NCBI RefSeq assembly: GCF_007713685.1
Contig: NZ_VMRJ01000002.1
Coordinates: 992,001-1,056,000 of the forward strand
Direction of reading: 5' to 3'
Length of the DNA stretch: 64,000 bases
Origin: Hymenobacter setariae
GTDB lineage: Bacteria > Bacteroidota > Bacteroidia > Cytophagales > Hymenobacteraceae
Below the pieces are notes generated by a model that was given only the letters and a program-made list of their open reading frames with translations, had not been told where the DNA came from and ran no database searches. Below, one piece after another: positions 8,228 through 16,648 of this stretch. Position 1 is the stretch's first letter. Every line of letters begins with the position of its first letter. Made by a program: the position numbers and the translations under genes.

Positions 8228-9442
8228 ATGCCGCTTTCTACTCTGGCGGAGGTACCTGCACGTGCCGCCTCCACCGCCCCGGCCGCGGACCAAGCCGACT
8301 CCAATTCCTTTACGTATTCGCTGCCCGATTTGGTTTGCTTTGCGCACCTACATTGGGATTTTGTATGGCAGCGGCCTCAGCATCTGCTGTCGCGCTTTGC
8401 TCAGTACGGACGAGTTTTCTATGTTGAGGATGCTTTCTTCCATGCCGATGACCTCATCGAGCCGCACATGGAAGTAAAGGAGCGGCAAAATGGAGTGAAA
8501 GTATTAGTGGTGCACTTGCCTGGCCGCCTACGCGGCGACGAAGCGGCTGCCGACCAAGCGCAGGTAGAAGTGTTGAAGCAGTTTTTTACCGACAACGAAG
8601 TCACTACCTACGCCTTCTGGATTTATACGCCTATGGCCATGAGTCGGGCGCGGCACTTCCAGCCGGTGCTCACGGTATACGATTGCATGGATGAGCTGGC
8701 GCAGTTCAAGTTTGCTCCACCGGAGCTACGCCAGCGCGAACAAGAATTATTTGAAAAAGCCGACCTCGTCTTCACTGGGGGGCAGCGCCTCTACGAAGCC
8801 AAGCGCGAGCAGCACGCCGATGCCCACGCTTTTCCGAGCAGCATTGATAAGCAACACTTTGGCCAGGCCCGCAACAACAAATTGGCCGAGCCTGCCGACC
8901 AAGCCAGCATTGCACATCCCCGCATTGGGTTCTTTGGAGTGGTCGATGAGCGCCTCGATATCGAGCTGCTAGGCCAGCTGGCCACGAACCATCCGGAGTG
9001 GCAATTCGTAATAATCGGGCCGGTGGTTAAAATCGACCCCGCTTCCTTACCACACAACGCCAATATTCATTACCTAGGCGGTAAGGATTACCAAGAGCTT
9101 CCCGCCTACCTTCGCGGCTGGGATGTGGCCACGCTACTCTTCGCTCGCAACGAGAGCACAGAGTTTATCTCTCCCACCAAAACGCCTGAATACCTGGCCG
9201 CTGGCCGGCCAGTAGTAAGCACCAGCATCCGCGATGTGGTGCGCCCCTACGGCGACCTGAACCTCGTACAAATTGCCGACGACCCGCGGGAGTTTGGCCA
9301 AGCCATTGCCCGTGCACTAGAGCAGGGCAAAGACGCCAGCTGGCGCACCCGTACCGACGACTACCTGGCTACCATTAGCTGGGACCTCACCTGGCAGAAC
9401 ATGGTGCAGCTCATGCAGACCCGCCTCGCTGCCAAAGGTTAA
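8228..9442 (+). CDS. Glycosyltransferase (GT4/TuaH-like), galactofuranose-linked
   Basis: About 404 aa from the ATG at 8228 (MPLSTLAEVP). The N-terminal domain opens with LVCFAHLHWDFVWQRPQHLL, typical of TuaH-like transferases, and the C-terminal Rossmann domain carries the donor-binding segment STEFISPTKTPEYLAAGRP, the GT-B region that contacts the nucleotide sugar. No membrane segment is seen; it probably acts at the inner face of the cytoplasmic membrane on cell-surface glycan. Its pairing with UDP-galactopyranose mutase 90 bp downstream suggests a galactofuranosyl or neighbouring transfer step, which is an inference from context. Confidence 0.8.
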   Translation: MPLSTLAEVPARAASTAPAADQADSNSFTYSLPDLVCFAHLHWDFVWQRPQHLLSRFAQYGRVFYVEDAFFHADDLIEPHMEVKERQNGVKVLVVHLPGRLRGDEAAADQAQVEVLKQFFTDNEVTTYAFWIYTPMAMSRARHFQPVLTVYDCMDELAQFKFAPPELRQREQELFEKADLVFTGGQRLYEAKREQHADAHAFPSSIDKQHFGQARNNKLAEPADQASIAHPRIGFFGVVDERLDIELLGQLATNHPEWQFVIIGPVVKIDPASLPHNANIHYLGGKDYQELPAYLRGWDVATLLFARNESTEFISPTKTPEYLAAGRPVVSTSIRDVVRPYGDLNLVQIADDPREFGQAIARALEQGKDASWRTRTDDYLATISWDLTWQNMVQLMQTRLAAKG

Positions 9443-9532
9443 TCAACTCGCGCTCCATCTGCTTAGCAGCCACCTTATTTACGAGTTCTCTCACAGCTTT
9501 TTATTTACTCCTTTTCCAATCATCCCCCTTTT

Positions 9533-10711
9533 ATGTTCGACTATCTCATCGTTGGAGCCGGCTTTGCCGGCAGCGTTCTAGCCGAGCGGCTCGCCACCCG
9601 GAGCAACAAAAAAGTGCTCGTTATTGATAAGCGTAGCCACATTGGGGGCAATGCCTACGACCACTACAATGAGGATGGCATCCTGATTCACAAGTACGGC
9701 CCGCACATCTTTCACACCAATTCGAAAGATGTATTTGACTACCTAGGCAACTTCACCGACTGGCGCCCCTATGAGCACCGCGTGCTCGCCTCGGTAGATG
9801 GCCAACTGGTGCCGATGCCCATCAACCTCGATACCATCAACAAGCTGTACGGCTTGAAGCTGACCAGCTTCGAGGTAGAGCAGTTTTTTGAGTCGGTAGC
9901 TGAAGAAGTGCCCGTTATCAAAACGTCGGAAGACGTGGTAGTGAGCAAAGTTGGCCGCGAGCTGTACAACAAATTCTTCAAGAACTACACCAACAAGCAG
10001 TGGGGCCTCGACCCCTCGCAGCTAGATAAGTCGGTGACAAGCCGCGTGCCCACCCGCACCAACCGCGACGACCGGTACTTCACCGATACGTTCCAGGCTA
10101 TGCCGCTGCACGGCTACACCCGCATGTTTGAAAAGATGCTCGACCACCCGAACATCAAAATCATGCTGAACACCGACTATAAGGAGATTGTGAAATTCAT
10201 CCCGTTCAAGGAAATGATTTTCACGGGCCCGGTCGACGAGTACTTTGACTTCCAGTTTGGCAAGCTGCCTTACCGCTCACTCGAGTTCAAGCACGACACG
10301 CTGAACGAAGAGCAGCACTTGGCCGCGCCAGTGGTGAACTTCCCCAACGAGCACGCTTACACCCGTATCACGGAGTTTAAGGCCCTCACCGGTCAGAAGC
10401 ACTCCAAAACGGCCATCGTGTACGAGTACCCACAAGCTGAGGGTGACCCTTACTACCCCATCCCGATGCCGGAAAACGCTGAGTTGTACGCCAAGTACAA
10501 AAAGGCAGCCGATGAAACGCCGAATGTTCACTTCGTAGGCCGCTTGGCTACCTACAAGTACTACAACATGGACCAGGTAGTAGCCCAGGCCCTGACGCTG
10601 TACAAGAAGTTGACCGACAAAGAAGAGGCTGCAAAGCCTGTGCGTCCGGCCATCGCCGGCTCAACCTCGCTGGTAGAGAAGCTCATCAACCGCGAGCCTT
10701 CTAAAGAATAG
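9533..10711 (+). CDS. glf: UDP-galactopyranose mutase
   Basis: 392 aa. It interconverts UDP-galactopyranose and UDP-galactofuranose using reduced FAD. The N-terminal dinucleotide-binding motif is DYLIVGAGFAGSVLAERLA, followed by VIDKRSHIGGNAYD and KYGPHIFHTN, the family hallmarks; conserved arginines and the FAD-binding C-terminus (FVGRLATYKYYNMDQVV) are present. The C-terminal ~30 residues are a variable tail. The gene follows the glycosyltransferase and ends at a strong terminator (10738-10769), so the two form a compact galactofuranose unit. Confidence 0.95.
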   Translation: MFDYLIVGAGFAGSVLAERLATRSNKKVLVIDKRSHIGGNAYDHYNEDGILIHKYGPHIFHTNSKDVFDYLGNFTDWRPYEHRVLASVDGQLVPMPINLDTINKLYGLKLTSFEVEQFFESVAEEVPVIKTSEDVVVSKVGRELYNKFFKNYTNKQWGLDPSQLDKSVTSRVPTRTNRDDRYFTDTFQAMPLHGYTRMFEKMLDHPNIKIMLNTDYKEIVKFIPFKEMIFTGPVDEYFDFQFGKLPYRSLEFKHDTLNEEQHLAAPVVNFPNEHAYTRITEFKALTGQKHSKTAIVYEYPQAEGDPYYPIPMPENAELYAKYKKAADETPNVHFVGRLATYKYYNMDQVVAQALTLYKKLTDKEEAAKPVRPAIAGSTSLVEKLINREPSKE

Positions 10712-10737
10712 TATCGACTTGCGTTTAATAGTCGTAC

Positions 10738-10769
10738 AAAAAGCCTCCCCTACCTAGGGGAGGCTTTTT
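10738..10769 (+). terminator. Intrinsic terminator after glf
   Basis: A perfect 14-bp stem (AAAAAGCCTCCCCT against AGGGGAGGCTTTTT) with loop ACCT; a CCTAGG sequence spans the loop and stem junction. Confidence 0.9.
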
Positions 10770-10786
10770 GCTTTTTTACTCAGCTT

Positions 10787-11941
10787 ATGCAGCCTTTCAA
10801 GATAAATGTGCCCCAACCCGTGCTGGACGACTTGCACTACCGCCTAGCCCACACCCGCTGGCTCGACCAGCTCGAAGATGCCTATTGGGACTACGGCACC
10901 AACTGTGAGTATTTGCAGCAGCTAGCTGCTTATTGGCAAAATTCCTACGACTGGCGAACTCAAGAAGCTAAGCTTAATGAATTTGCCCAGTTTACGGCCG
11001 ATATTGATGAACTAGGGCTGCATTTCATTCATATCGAAGGCAAAGGCCCGAACCCGGTGCCACTGATGCTGGTGCATGGCTGGCCCGATTCCTTTTTTCG
11101 GATGGTGAAGCTCATTCCGCTGCTCACTGACCCGGCCGCACACGGCGGGCGCGCCGAAGATGCCTTCACCGTGATAGTGCCCGACCTGCCGGGCTATGGC
11201 TTCTCGGAGCGCCCCACCGAGAAAGGCTACGACCCCAAGCGTATGGCCGACGTGCTAGCCAAACTGATGACCAAGACCCTAGGGTACAAGAAGTACGTGG
11301 CGCATGGCGGCGACTGGGGCAGCAGCATTGTGGAGCAGCTGGCGCTGAACCACGCCGACAATCTGCTGGGCATTCACCTCACCGATGTGCCCGCCAGCCA
11401 TGCCAAGACTGCCGACAAGCTACCCGACTTGTCGATGGCCGAGAAAGCCTTTGTGGTAAAAAACAAAGCCTGGCAGGAAAAAGAAGCTGGCTACCAGAAG
11501 ATACAAGGCACCAAACCCGAAACGCTGGCCTATGGCCTCAACGACTCGCCGGTAGGCCTCCTAGGGTGGATTATCGAGAAATTTCACGCCTGGAGCGACC
11601 ACGACGGCAACATCGAGCACACCTTCACCAAGGATGACTTGCTCACCAACGTCATGATTTATTGGGTGACGCAAACCATTGGCTCGTCGGTGCGGCTCTA
11701 CTATGAAGCTATGCACAGCCCCGCGCTGGCAGCGCCTACGCACACCAAGGTGCCCACAGGCTTCGCCATTTTCCCGGAGGATATCACGCCCGCTCCCCGC
11801 GAGTTTGCCGAGCGCTTCTTCAATGTGCAGCGCTGGACCGAGATGCCTCGCGGCGGCCACTTCGCTGCTCTCGAAGAGCCCGGCCTACTAGTGGCCGACC
11901 TACGCGAGTTTGTGTGGCCCCTGCGCGAGGAAACCCGCTAG
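10787..11941 (+). CDS. Epoxide hydrolase (alpha/beta-hydrolase with EHN domain)
   Basis: 384 aa. It has an N-terminal EHN domain (FKINVPQPVLDDLHYRL, then TRWLDQLEDAYWDYGTN) followed by the alpha/beta-hydrolase core. The oxyanion motif is HGWPDS (HGxP), the nucleophile Asp lies in HGGDWGSS, and the catalytic His is in RGGHFAALEEP near the C-terminus. These match microsomal-type epoxide hydrolases, which open epoxides to diols. No signal peptide is seen. The natural substrate is unknown. It stands alone after the glf terminator. Confidence 0.9.
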   Translation: MQPFKINVPQPVLDDLHYRLAHTRWLDQLEDAYWDYGTNCEYLQQLAAYWQNSYDWRTQEAKLNEFAQFTADIDELGLHFIHIEGKGPNPVPLMLVHGWPDSFFRMVKLIPLLTDPAAHGGRAEDAFTVIVPDLPGYGFSERPTEKGYDPKRMADVLAKLMTKTLGYKKYVAHGGDWGSSIVEQLALNHADNLLGIHLTDVPASHAKTADKLPDLSMAEKAFVVKNKAWQEKEAGYQKIQGTKPETLAYGLNDSPVGLLGWIIEKFHAWSDHDGNIEHTFTKDDLLTNVMIYWVTQTIGSSVRLYYEAMHSPALAAPTHTKVPTGFAIFPEDITPAPREFAERFFNVQRWTEMPRGGHFAALEEPGLLVADLREFVWPLREETR

Positions 11942-11994
11942 TGTGCGCCTAGGTACCACAAAAGCGTACTTAATCATCTTACCTATTTGCTGCC

Positions 11995-12267
11995 ATGAAG
12001 CGCTTAACTGCTTGTTTATTGCTTGTATTAGGGCTGCTGATTGGGCTGGCTCCCGAGGCGCAGGCCCAGCGCCGCTATTATCGGGGCCGTGGCCGGTATT
12101 ATGTGCGGCCAGTGCCGCGCCGCTACTACCGGGCGCCAGCTTATCGGCCTTATTACGGCCCGCGCTATTACCATGCGGCCCCGTACCGCAGCTACGGTGG
12201 GCGCTATTATTACCGGCCGCGGCCTTACTACCGCCGGCCCGGGCCTCCCGTCATTATTCGGCCCTGA
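11995..12267 (+). CDS. Tiny secreted Tyr/Arg-rich low-complexity protein
   Basis: 90 aa. A clear signal peptide (MKRLTACLLLVLGLLIGL, ending near EAQAQ) is followed by 65 residues of which 18 are Tyr and 18 Arg, with Pro and Gly making up much of the rest and no Asp, Glu or Lys. The mature part is built from YY pairs flanked by R or P (RRYY, RPYY, PRYYH, RYYY). It should be exported and extremely basic. Similar YR-rich small secreted proteins occur in Bacteroidota without known function; envelope or DNA/polysaccharide binding is speculation. A weak hairpin follows at 12306. Confidence 0.75.
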   Translation: MKRLTACLLLVLGLLIGLAPEAQAQRRYYRGRGRYYVRPVPRRYYRAPAYRPYYGPRYYHAAPYRSYGGRYYYRPRPYYRRPGPPVIIRP

Positions 12268-12305
12268 CGTGGGCTCAATCGGCCTCTGCCATTATTACCG
12301 CTTCT

Positions 12306-12342
12306 CAAAACCCTGCACTCTTTTTGAGCGTGTGGGGTTTTA
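12306..12342 (+). terminator. Probable terminator after the Tyr/Arg-rich gene
   Basis: AAAACCC...GGGGTTTT arms, with a partly paired inner GCAC/GTGT segment, are followed by TAT. It lies 38 bp after the stop and before the secA promoter. Confidence 0.55.
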
Positions 12343-12380
12343 TAGTTTACGGCGGCTCGCCCGGTTCGGCGGGTGGGCTG

Positions 12381-12388
12381 TAAATTTG
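12381..12388 (+). promoter_or_regulatory. Bacteroidota -7 element for secA
   Basis: TAAATTTG matches the TAnnTTTG consensus and lies 39 nt before the secA ATG. I see no convincing -33 TTTG at the expected spacing. Confidence 0.5.
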
Positions 12389-12427
12389 CCCAGAACGCGC
12401 CGCCCTTTTTCGTTAATTATTTACCCA

Positions 12428-15400
12428 ATGTTAGATTTCCTCGGCAAAACCGTCGCCAAGCTGTTTGGCTCCAAAGCAGAAAAGGACCTCAAGGACGTGG
12501 TGCCTTACGTGGCCCTCATCAATGCGGAATATGCCAAACTGGCCGGCCTTACCGACGACCAGCTGCGCCAGCGCACCCAGGAAGTCCGCCAGCAGATTGA
12601 CGGCCGGCTCGCCAGCATCGATGGGCAAGTAGCAGGGTTGCAAGGCCAGATTGACTCGCAGCCCAACCTCGACGTATCGCGCAAAGAGCAGATTTTTGAG
12701 CAAATCGATACCCTCGAGAAGCAGCGCAACAAAGAACTTGAAGCTGCCCTTACGGCGGCGCTGCCTCAAGCTTTTGCCATTGTAAAGGAAACGGCGCGCC
12801 GCTACGCACAAAATGGCCAGCTAGTGGTAACTGCCACTGACATGGACCGCGACATTTCCCGCACCAAGGGCAACGTGACCATTCAGGGCGACAAGGCCGT
12901 GTGGAGCAACAAGTGGTTGGCAGCTGGCGCCGAAATCACCTGGGACATGGTGCACTACGACGTGCAGCTCATCGGCGGCGTAGTGCTGCACCAAGGCAAA
13001 ATCGCGGAGATGGCCACTGGTGAAGGTAAAACGCTCGTTTCGACCCTGCCGGCCTTCCTCAACGCCCTAGGTGGCCGTGGGGTGCACTTGGTAACTGTGA
13101 ACGACTACCTCGCCAAGCGTGACTCGGAGTGGAATGCGCCGCTGTTCGAGTTCCACGGCCTCACCGTGGACTGCATCGACAAGCACCAGCCTAACACTGA
13201 TGCCCGCCGCAACGCCTACCTAGCCGACATCACCTACGGCACCAACAACGAGTTTGGCTTCGACTACCTGCGCGACAACATGGCCCGCGACCCCGCGGAG
13301 CTGGTGCAGCGCAAGCACCACTACGCCATGGTCGACGAAGTGGACTCGGTACTGATTGACGATGCGCGGACGCCGCTCATCATCTCGGGCCCGGTTCCCA
13401 AGGGTGACGTGCACGAGTTCTTGCAGCTCAAGCCCCGCATTCAGCGCCTGGTAGACGAGCAGAAAAAGCTGGTGCAGAGCTACCTAGTAGAAGCGCGCCG
13501 CAACATGAAGGAAGGTACGCTCGAGGGGGCGAAGGAAGGTGAGGGCGGCTTAGCGCTGTTCCGGGCCTACCGCGGCCTACCTAAGAGCAAGCCTCTCATT
13601 AAGTTCTTGTCCGAAACGGGCGTGCGCACAGCTTTGCAGAAAGTAGAAAATTTCTACCTGCAAGACAATGCGCGCCAGATGCCGGAGGCCGACAAGCCGC
13701 TGTTCTTCACCATCGACGAGAAGAACAACCAAATTGAGCTGACCGAAAAAGGTATTGACTTGATTACGGCGCAGGGCGAAGACCCGCACCTGTTCATCAT
13801 GCCCGACATCGGGGTGGAGATTGCTAACATCGAGCGCGCTGATGCCCTGACTGCCGAAGAAAAACTCGCGCAGAAAGAGCAGTTGATGAGTGACTACCAG
13901 GAGAAATCGGAGCGGGTGCACACCGTAAACCAGCTCTTGAAAGCTTACACCCTGTTTGAAAAAGACGACCAGTACATCCTGAGCCAAGATGGCAAGGTGA
14001 TGATTGTGGACGAGCAGACCGGCCGTGTAATGGAAGGCCGCCGCTACTCCGACGGCCTGCACCAAGCCATTGAGGCCAAGGAAGGCGTGCGCATTGAAGA
14101 TGCCACCCAGACCTACGCCACGGTGACGCTGCAGAACTTCTTCCGCATGTACCACAAGCTAGGGGGCATGACCGGTACGGCCGAAACGGAAGCGGGCGAA
14201 CTGTGGGAAATCTACAAGCTCGACGTGGTCGTGATTCCGACCAACCGCGGCATTCAGCGCCACGACCATCATGATAAGGTGTACCGCACGGTACGCGAGA
14301 AGTACAACGCAGTAGCCGAAGAAATTCAGACCCTAGTGCAAGCTGGCCGCCCCGTGCTGGTAGGTACTACGTCGGTAGAAATTTCGGAATTGGTAAGCCG
14401 CATGCTGAAGCTGCGGGGCATCAAGCACCAAGTACTGAATGCCAAGCAAAACCAGCGCGAAGCCGAGATTGTGGCCGCTGCCGGCTACCCCGGCACCGTG
14501 ACTATCGCCACCAACATGGCCGGTCGTGGTACTGACATCAAACTGCGCGAGACTTCACGTGAGTCGGGTGGCCTAGCCATCATCGGTACCGAGCGCCACG
14601 AAAGCCGCCGCGTTGACCGCCAGCTGCGTGGCCGTGCTGGCCGCCAGGGCGACCCGGGTTCGTCGCAGTTCTTCGTATCGCTCGAAGACAACCTGATGCG
14701 TCTGTTTGGCTCGGAGCGCATTGCCAAGCTCATGGACCGCATGGGTATGGAAGAGGGCGAAGTGATTCAGCACTCGATGATTACCTCGTCGATTGAGCGG
14801 GCCCAGAAGAAGGTTGAAGAAAATAACTTCGGCACCCGCAAGCGCCTGCTTGAATACGACGACGTAATGAACGCCCAGCGCGAGGTAGTGTATCGCCGCC
14901 GCCGCAATGCCCTGTTTGGCGAGCGCCTAGAGCTGGATATCCTGAACCTCATCTACGACGTGAGTGAGGACATCGCGGCCGGCCACAAGGTCAGCAACGA
15001 CTTTGAGGACTTCAAGCTGTCGATTATCAAAGATTTTGGCTACGAGACGCACATCACGCAGGCCGAATTCAGCGCGCTTAACGCGGAGCAGCTCACACAA
15101 AAGCTCTACGACGAGGCAACTGGCTACTATGAAAGCAAAAACGAGCACATCGGCCAGAATTCGATGCCGCTCGTCAATAACTTGCTGAGCCAGAACACGC
15201 CCTACGAGAACATCGCGGTGCCCTTCACCGATGGCCGCAAGCACACCCAGGTAATTGCCAACCTGCGCCGCGCCCAGGCCAGCAACGGCCTTGACATCGT
15301 GCGCCAGATGGAAAAAGGCGCTGTGCTCTCGACCATCGACGAAGCTTGGACCCAGCACTTGCGCCAAATGGACGACCTGAAGCAGGTAGTACAAAACGCT

Positions 15401-15838
15401 GTGTACGAGCAGAAGGACCCTCTATTGGTGTACAAGTTTGAAGCCTTCGAGCTATTCAAGCGCATGCTGAGCAAGGTGAACCACGAAACAGCTGGCTTCC
15501 TCTTCAAGGCCGACGTACCCGTGGCTGCCGAAGCTGGCTTTGCTGAGCCGAACTCCTACTACGAAGACGACATTGTAGAGCCCTTGCCCAAGCTGAAAGC
15601 CGAAAAAGCTGTGTCAGATGTGAGCCTAGGTGCTGGCCCAGAAGACCTGGACCAGGCCGCTGAGCTAGGTCTAGCCCCTGCCATCAAGCAGGAGCCAGTG
15701 CGTAGCCAGAAGGTAGCTAACCGCAACGACAAGGTGACGGTGCAGTACATGGATGGCAGCATCAAGCGCGATGTGAAATACAAGAGCGTAGAGGAAGACC
15801 TAGCCGCCGAGCGCTGCGTGCTGGTAGAGGAAGCGTAA
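12428..15838 (+). CDS. secA: Preprotein translocase ATPase SecA
   Basis: 1136 aa from the ATG at 12428 (MLDFLGKTVAKLFGSKAEKD). The frame stays open far upstream, but that part reads through the previous gene and a terminator and is not coding. SecA drives preproteins through SecYEG. Motifs seen: Walker A-like MATGEGKTLVS, NDYLAKRD, DEVDSVLIDDARTPLI (DEAD motor), GTTSVEISEL, and ATNMAGRGTDI with LRGRAGRQGDPG in the second motor domain. It is longer than E. coli SecA owing to insertions in the first motor domain, as in other Bacteroidota. The C-terminus ends in EEDLAAERCVLVEEA and lacks the zinc-binding Cys-rich tail. Confidence 0.96.
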   Translation: MLDFLGKTVAKLFGSKAEKDLKDVVPYVALINAEYAKLAGLTDDQLRQRTQEVRQQIDGRLASIDGQVAGLQGQIDSQPNLDVSRKEQIFEQIDTLEKQRNKELEAALTAALPQAFAIVKETARRYAQNGQLVVTATDMDRDISRTKGNVTIQGDKAVWSNKWLAAGAEITWDMVHYDVQLIGGVVLHQGKIAEMATGEGKTLVSTLPAFLNALGGRGVHLVTVNDYLAKRDSEWNAPLFEFHGLTVDCIDKHQPNTDARRNAYLADITYGTNNEFGFDYLRDNMARDPAELVQRKHHYAMVDEVDSVLIDDARTPLIISGPVPKGDVHEFLQLKPRIQRLVDEQKKLVQSYLVEARRNMKEGTLEGAKEGEGGLALFRAYRGLPKSKPLIKFLSETGVRTALQKVENFYLQDNARQMPEADKPLFFTIDEKNNQIELTEKGIDLITAQGEDPHLFIMPDIGVEIANIERADALTAEEKLAQKEQLMSDYQEKSERVHTVNQLLKAYTLFEKDDQYILSQDGKVMIVDEQTGRVMEGRRYSDGLHQAIEAKEGVRIEDATQTYATVTLQNFFRMYHKLGGMTGTAETEAGELWEIYKLDVVVIPTNRGIQRHDHHDKVYRTVREKYNAVAEEIQTLVQAGRPVLVGTTSVEISELVSRMLKLRGIKHQVLNAKQNQREAEIVAAAGYPGTVTIATNMAGRGTDIKLRETSRESGGLAIIGTERHESRRVDRQLRGRAGRQGDPGSSQFFVSLEDNLMRLFGSERIAKLMDRMGMEEGEVIQHSMITSSIERAQKKVEENNFGTRKRLLEYDDVMNAQREVVYRRRRNALFGERLELDILNLIYDVSEDIAAGHKVSNDFEDFKLSIIKDFGYETHITQAEFSALNAEQLTQKLYDEATGYYESKNEHIGQNSMPLVNNLLSQNTPYENIAVPFTDGRKHTQVIANLRRAQASNGLDIVRQMEKGAVLSTIDEAWTQHLRQMDDLKQVVQNAVYEQKDPLLVYKFEAFELFKRMLSKVNHETAGFLFKADVPVAAEAGFAEPNSYYEDDIVEPLPKLKAEKAVSDVSLGAGPEDLDQAAELGLAPAIKQEPVRSQKVANRNDKVTVQYMDGSIKRDVKYKSVEEDLAAERCVLVEEA

Positions 15839-15862
15839 GCTTTGAAATAAAGACTGAAAGAA

Positions 15863-15889
15863 AAGGGCTCGCGCAAGCGGGCCTTTTTT
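15863..15889 (+). terminator. Intrinsic terminator after secA
   Basis: Stem GGCTCGC/GCGGGCC (one G-T pair) with loop GCAA, preceded by AAAA and followed by TTTTTT. Confidence 0.8.
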
Positions 15890-15961
15890 GTGGCTCACGC
15901 CGTAATCCGTTTGCCAGCTTAGCTAGCATTTAGAATGCGCCGACTGCCCAATTGCGAGCCG

Positions 15962-15969
15962 TACCTTTG
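15962..15969 (+). promoter_or_regulatory. -7 element immediately before deoC (leaderless mRNA likely)
   Basis: TACCTTTG is an exact TAnnTTTG match and is separated from the deoC ATG by only CCTT. If the element sits at -7 as in other Bacteroidota, transcription would begin at or next to the start codon. Confidence 0.6.
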
Positions 15970-15973
15970 CCTT

Positions 15974-16648
15974 ATGCCCACGCCTAACCTCGCCGCCGCC
16001 CTCGACCATACGTTGCTGCGGCCCGACTGCACCGAAGCCCAAATAATTCAGTTGTGCCAGGAGGCGCGGCAATATGGCTTTGCCAGTGCCTGTGTGCCGC
16101 CGTGCTACGTGCCAGTGGCTGCCCGCGAGCTTAGTGGCTCGGGTGTGGCCGTGTGCACGGTTATCGGCTTTCCATTAGGCTATAACAGTCCTAGGGTGAA
16201 GTTTCGCGAAGCTGAAATAGCCTTGGCTGAAGGCGCCACCGAACTGGACCTGGTGCTTAATATATCTGCCCTGAAATCGGGCGACCTAGGCGGGGTGAAA
16301 GCGGAAGTGGAGGACCTAGCCGACCTCTGCGATGTGCACGACGCTGTGCTCAAAGTCATCATTGAAACGGCACTGCTGACGGAAGAGGAGATGGAAACCG
16401 CCGCCCGGCTATGCGCAGAGGCTGGTGCCAACTTTGTGAAAACCAGCACAGGCTTTGCTAGCCGGGGTGCGTCAGTGGCCGATGTGGAGCTGCTGCGGCG
16501 GGTGCTGCCGGCTGGGGTGCGCATCAAGGCTAGCGGGGGTATCCGCACCCGCGAGCAAGCGTTGGCGATGCTGGCCGCCGGGGCCGACCGCCTAGGCACC
16601 TCAAACAGTTTGGTAATTATTCAGGAAGATGAACCTACGCTTTCGTAA
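15974..16648 (+). CDS. deoC: Deoxyribose-phosphate aldolase
   Basis: 224 aa from the ATG at 15974 (MPTPNLAAALDHTLLRPDC). A class I aldolase that cleaves 2-deoxyribose-5-phosphate to acetaldehyde and glyceraldehyde-3-phosphate in deoxynucleoside catabolism. The Schiff-base Lys is in NFVKTSTGFASRGAS, a second conserved Lys is in IKASGGIRT, and the early motif VCTVIGFPLG is present. The last 20 bp overlap the next gene (start 16629), indicating coupled expression. An in-frame extension to 15935 would run across the promoter and is rejected. Confidence 0.95.
   Translation: MPTPNLAAALDHTLLRPDCTEAQIIQLCQEARQYGFASACVPPCYVPVAARELSGSGVAVCTVIGFPLGYNSPRVKFREAEIALAEGATELDLVLNISALKSGDLGGVKAEVEDLADLCDVHDAVLKVIIETALLTEEEMETAARLCAEAGANFVKTSTGFASRGASVADVELLRRVLPAGVRIKASGGIRTREQALAMLAAGADRLGTSNSLVIIQEDEPTLS

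Noticed and set aside
12041..12427. Long N-terminal extension of SecA in the same open frame
   Set aside because: It overlaps the Tyr/Arg-rich gene in another frame, crosses a hairpin and the TAAATTTG element, and the SecA family begins at MLDFLGKTVAK (12428).
13577..14155. 192-codon frame on the minus strand inside secA
   Set aside because: Antisense shadow of conserved SecA sequence; no independent motif.
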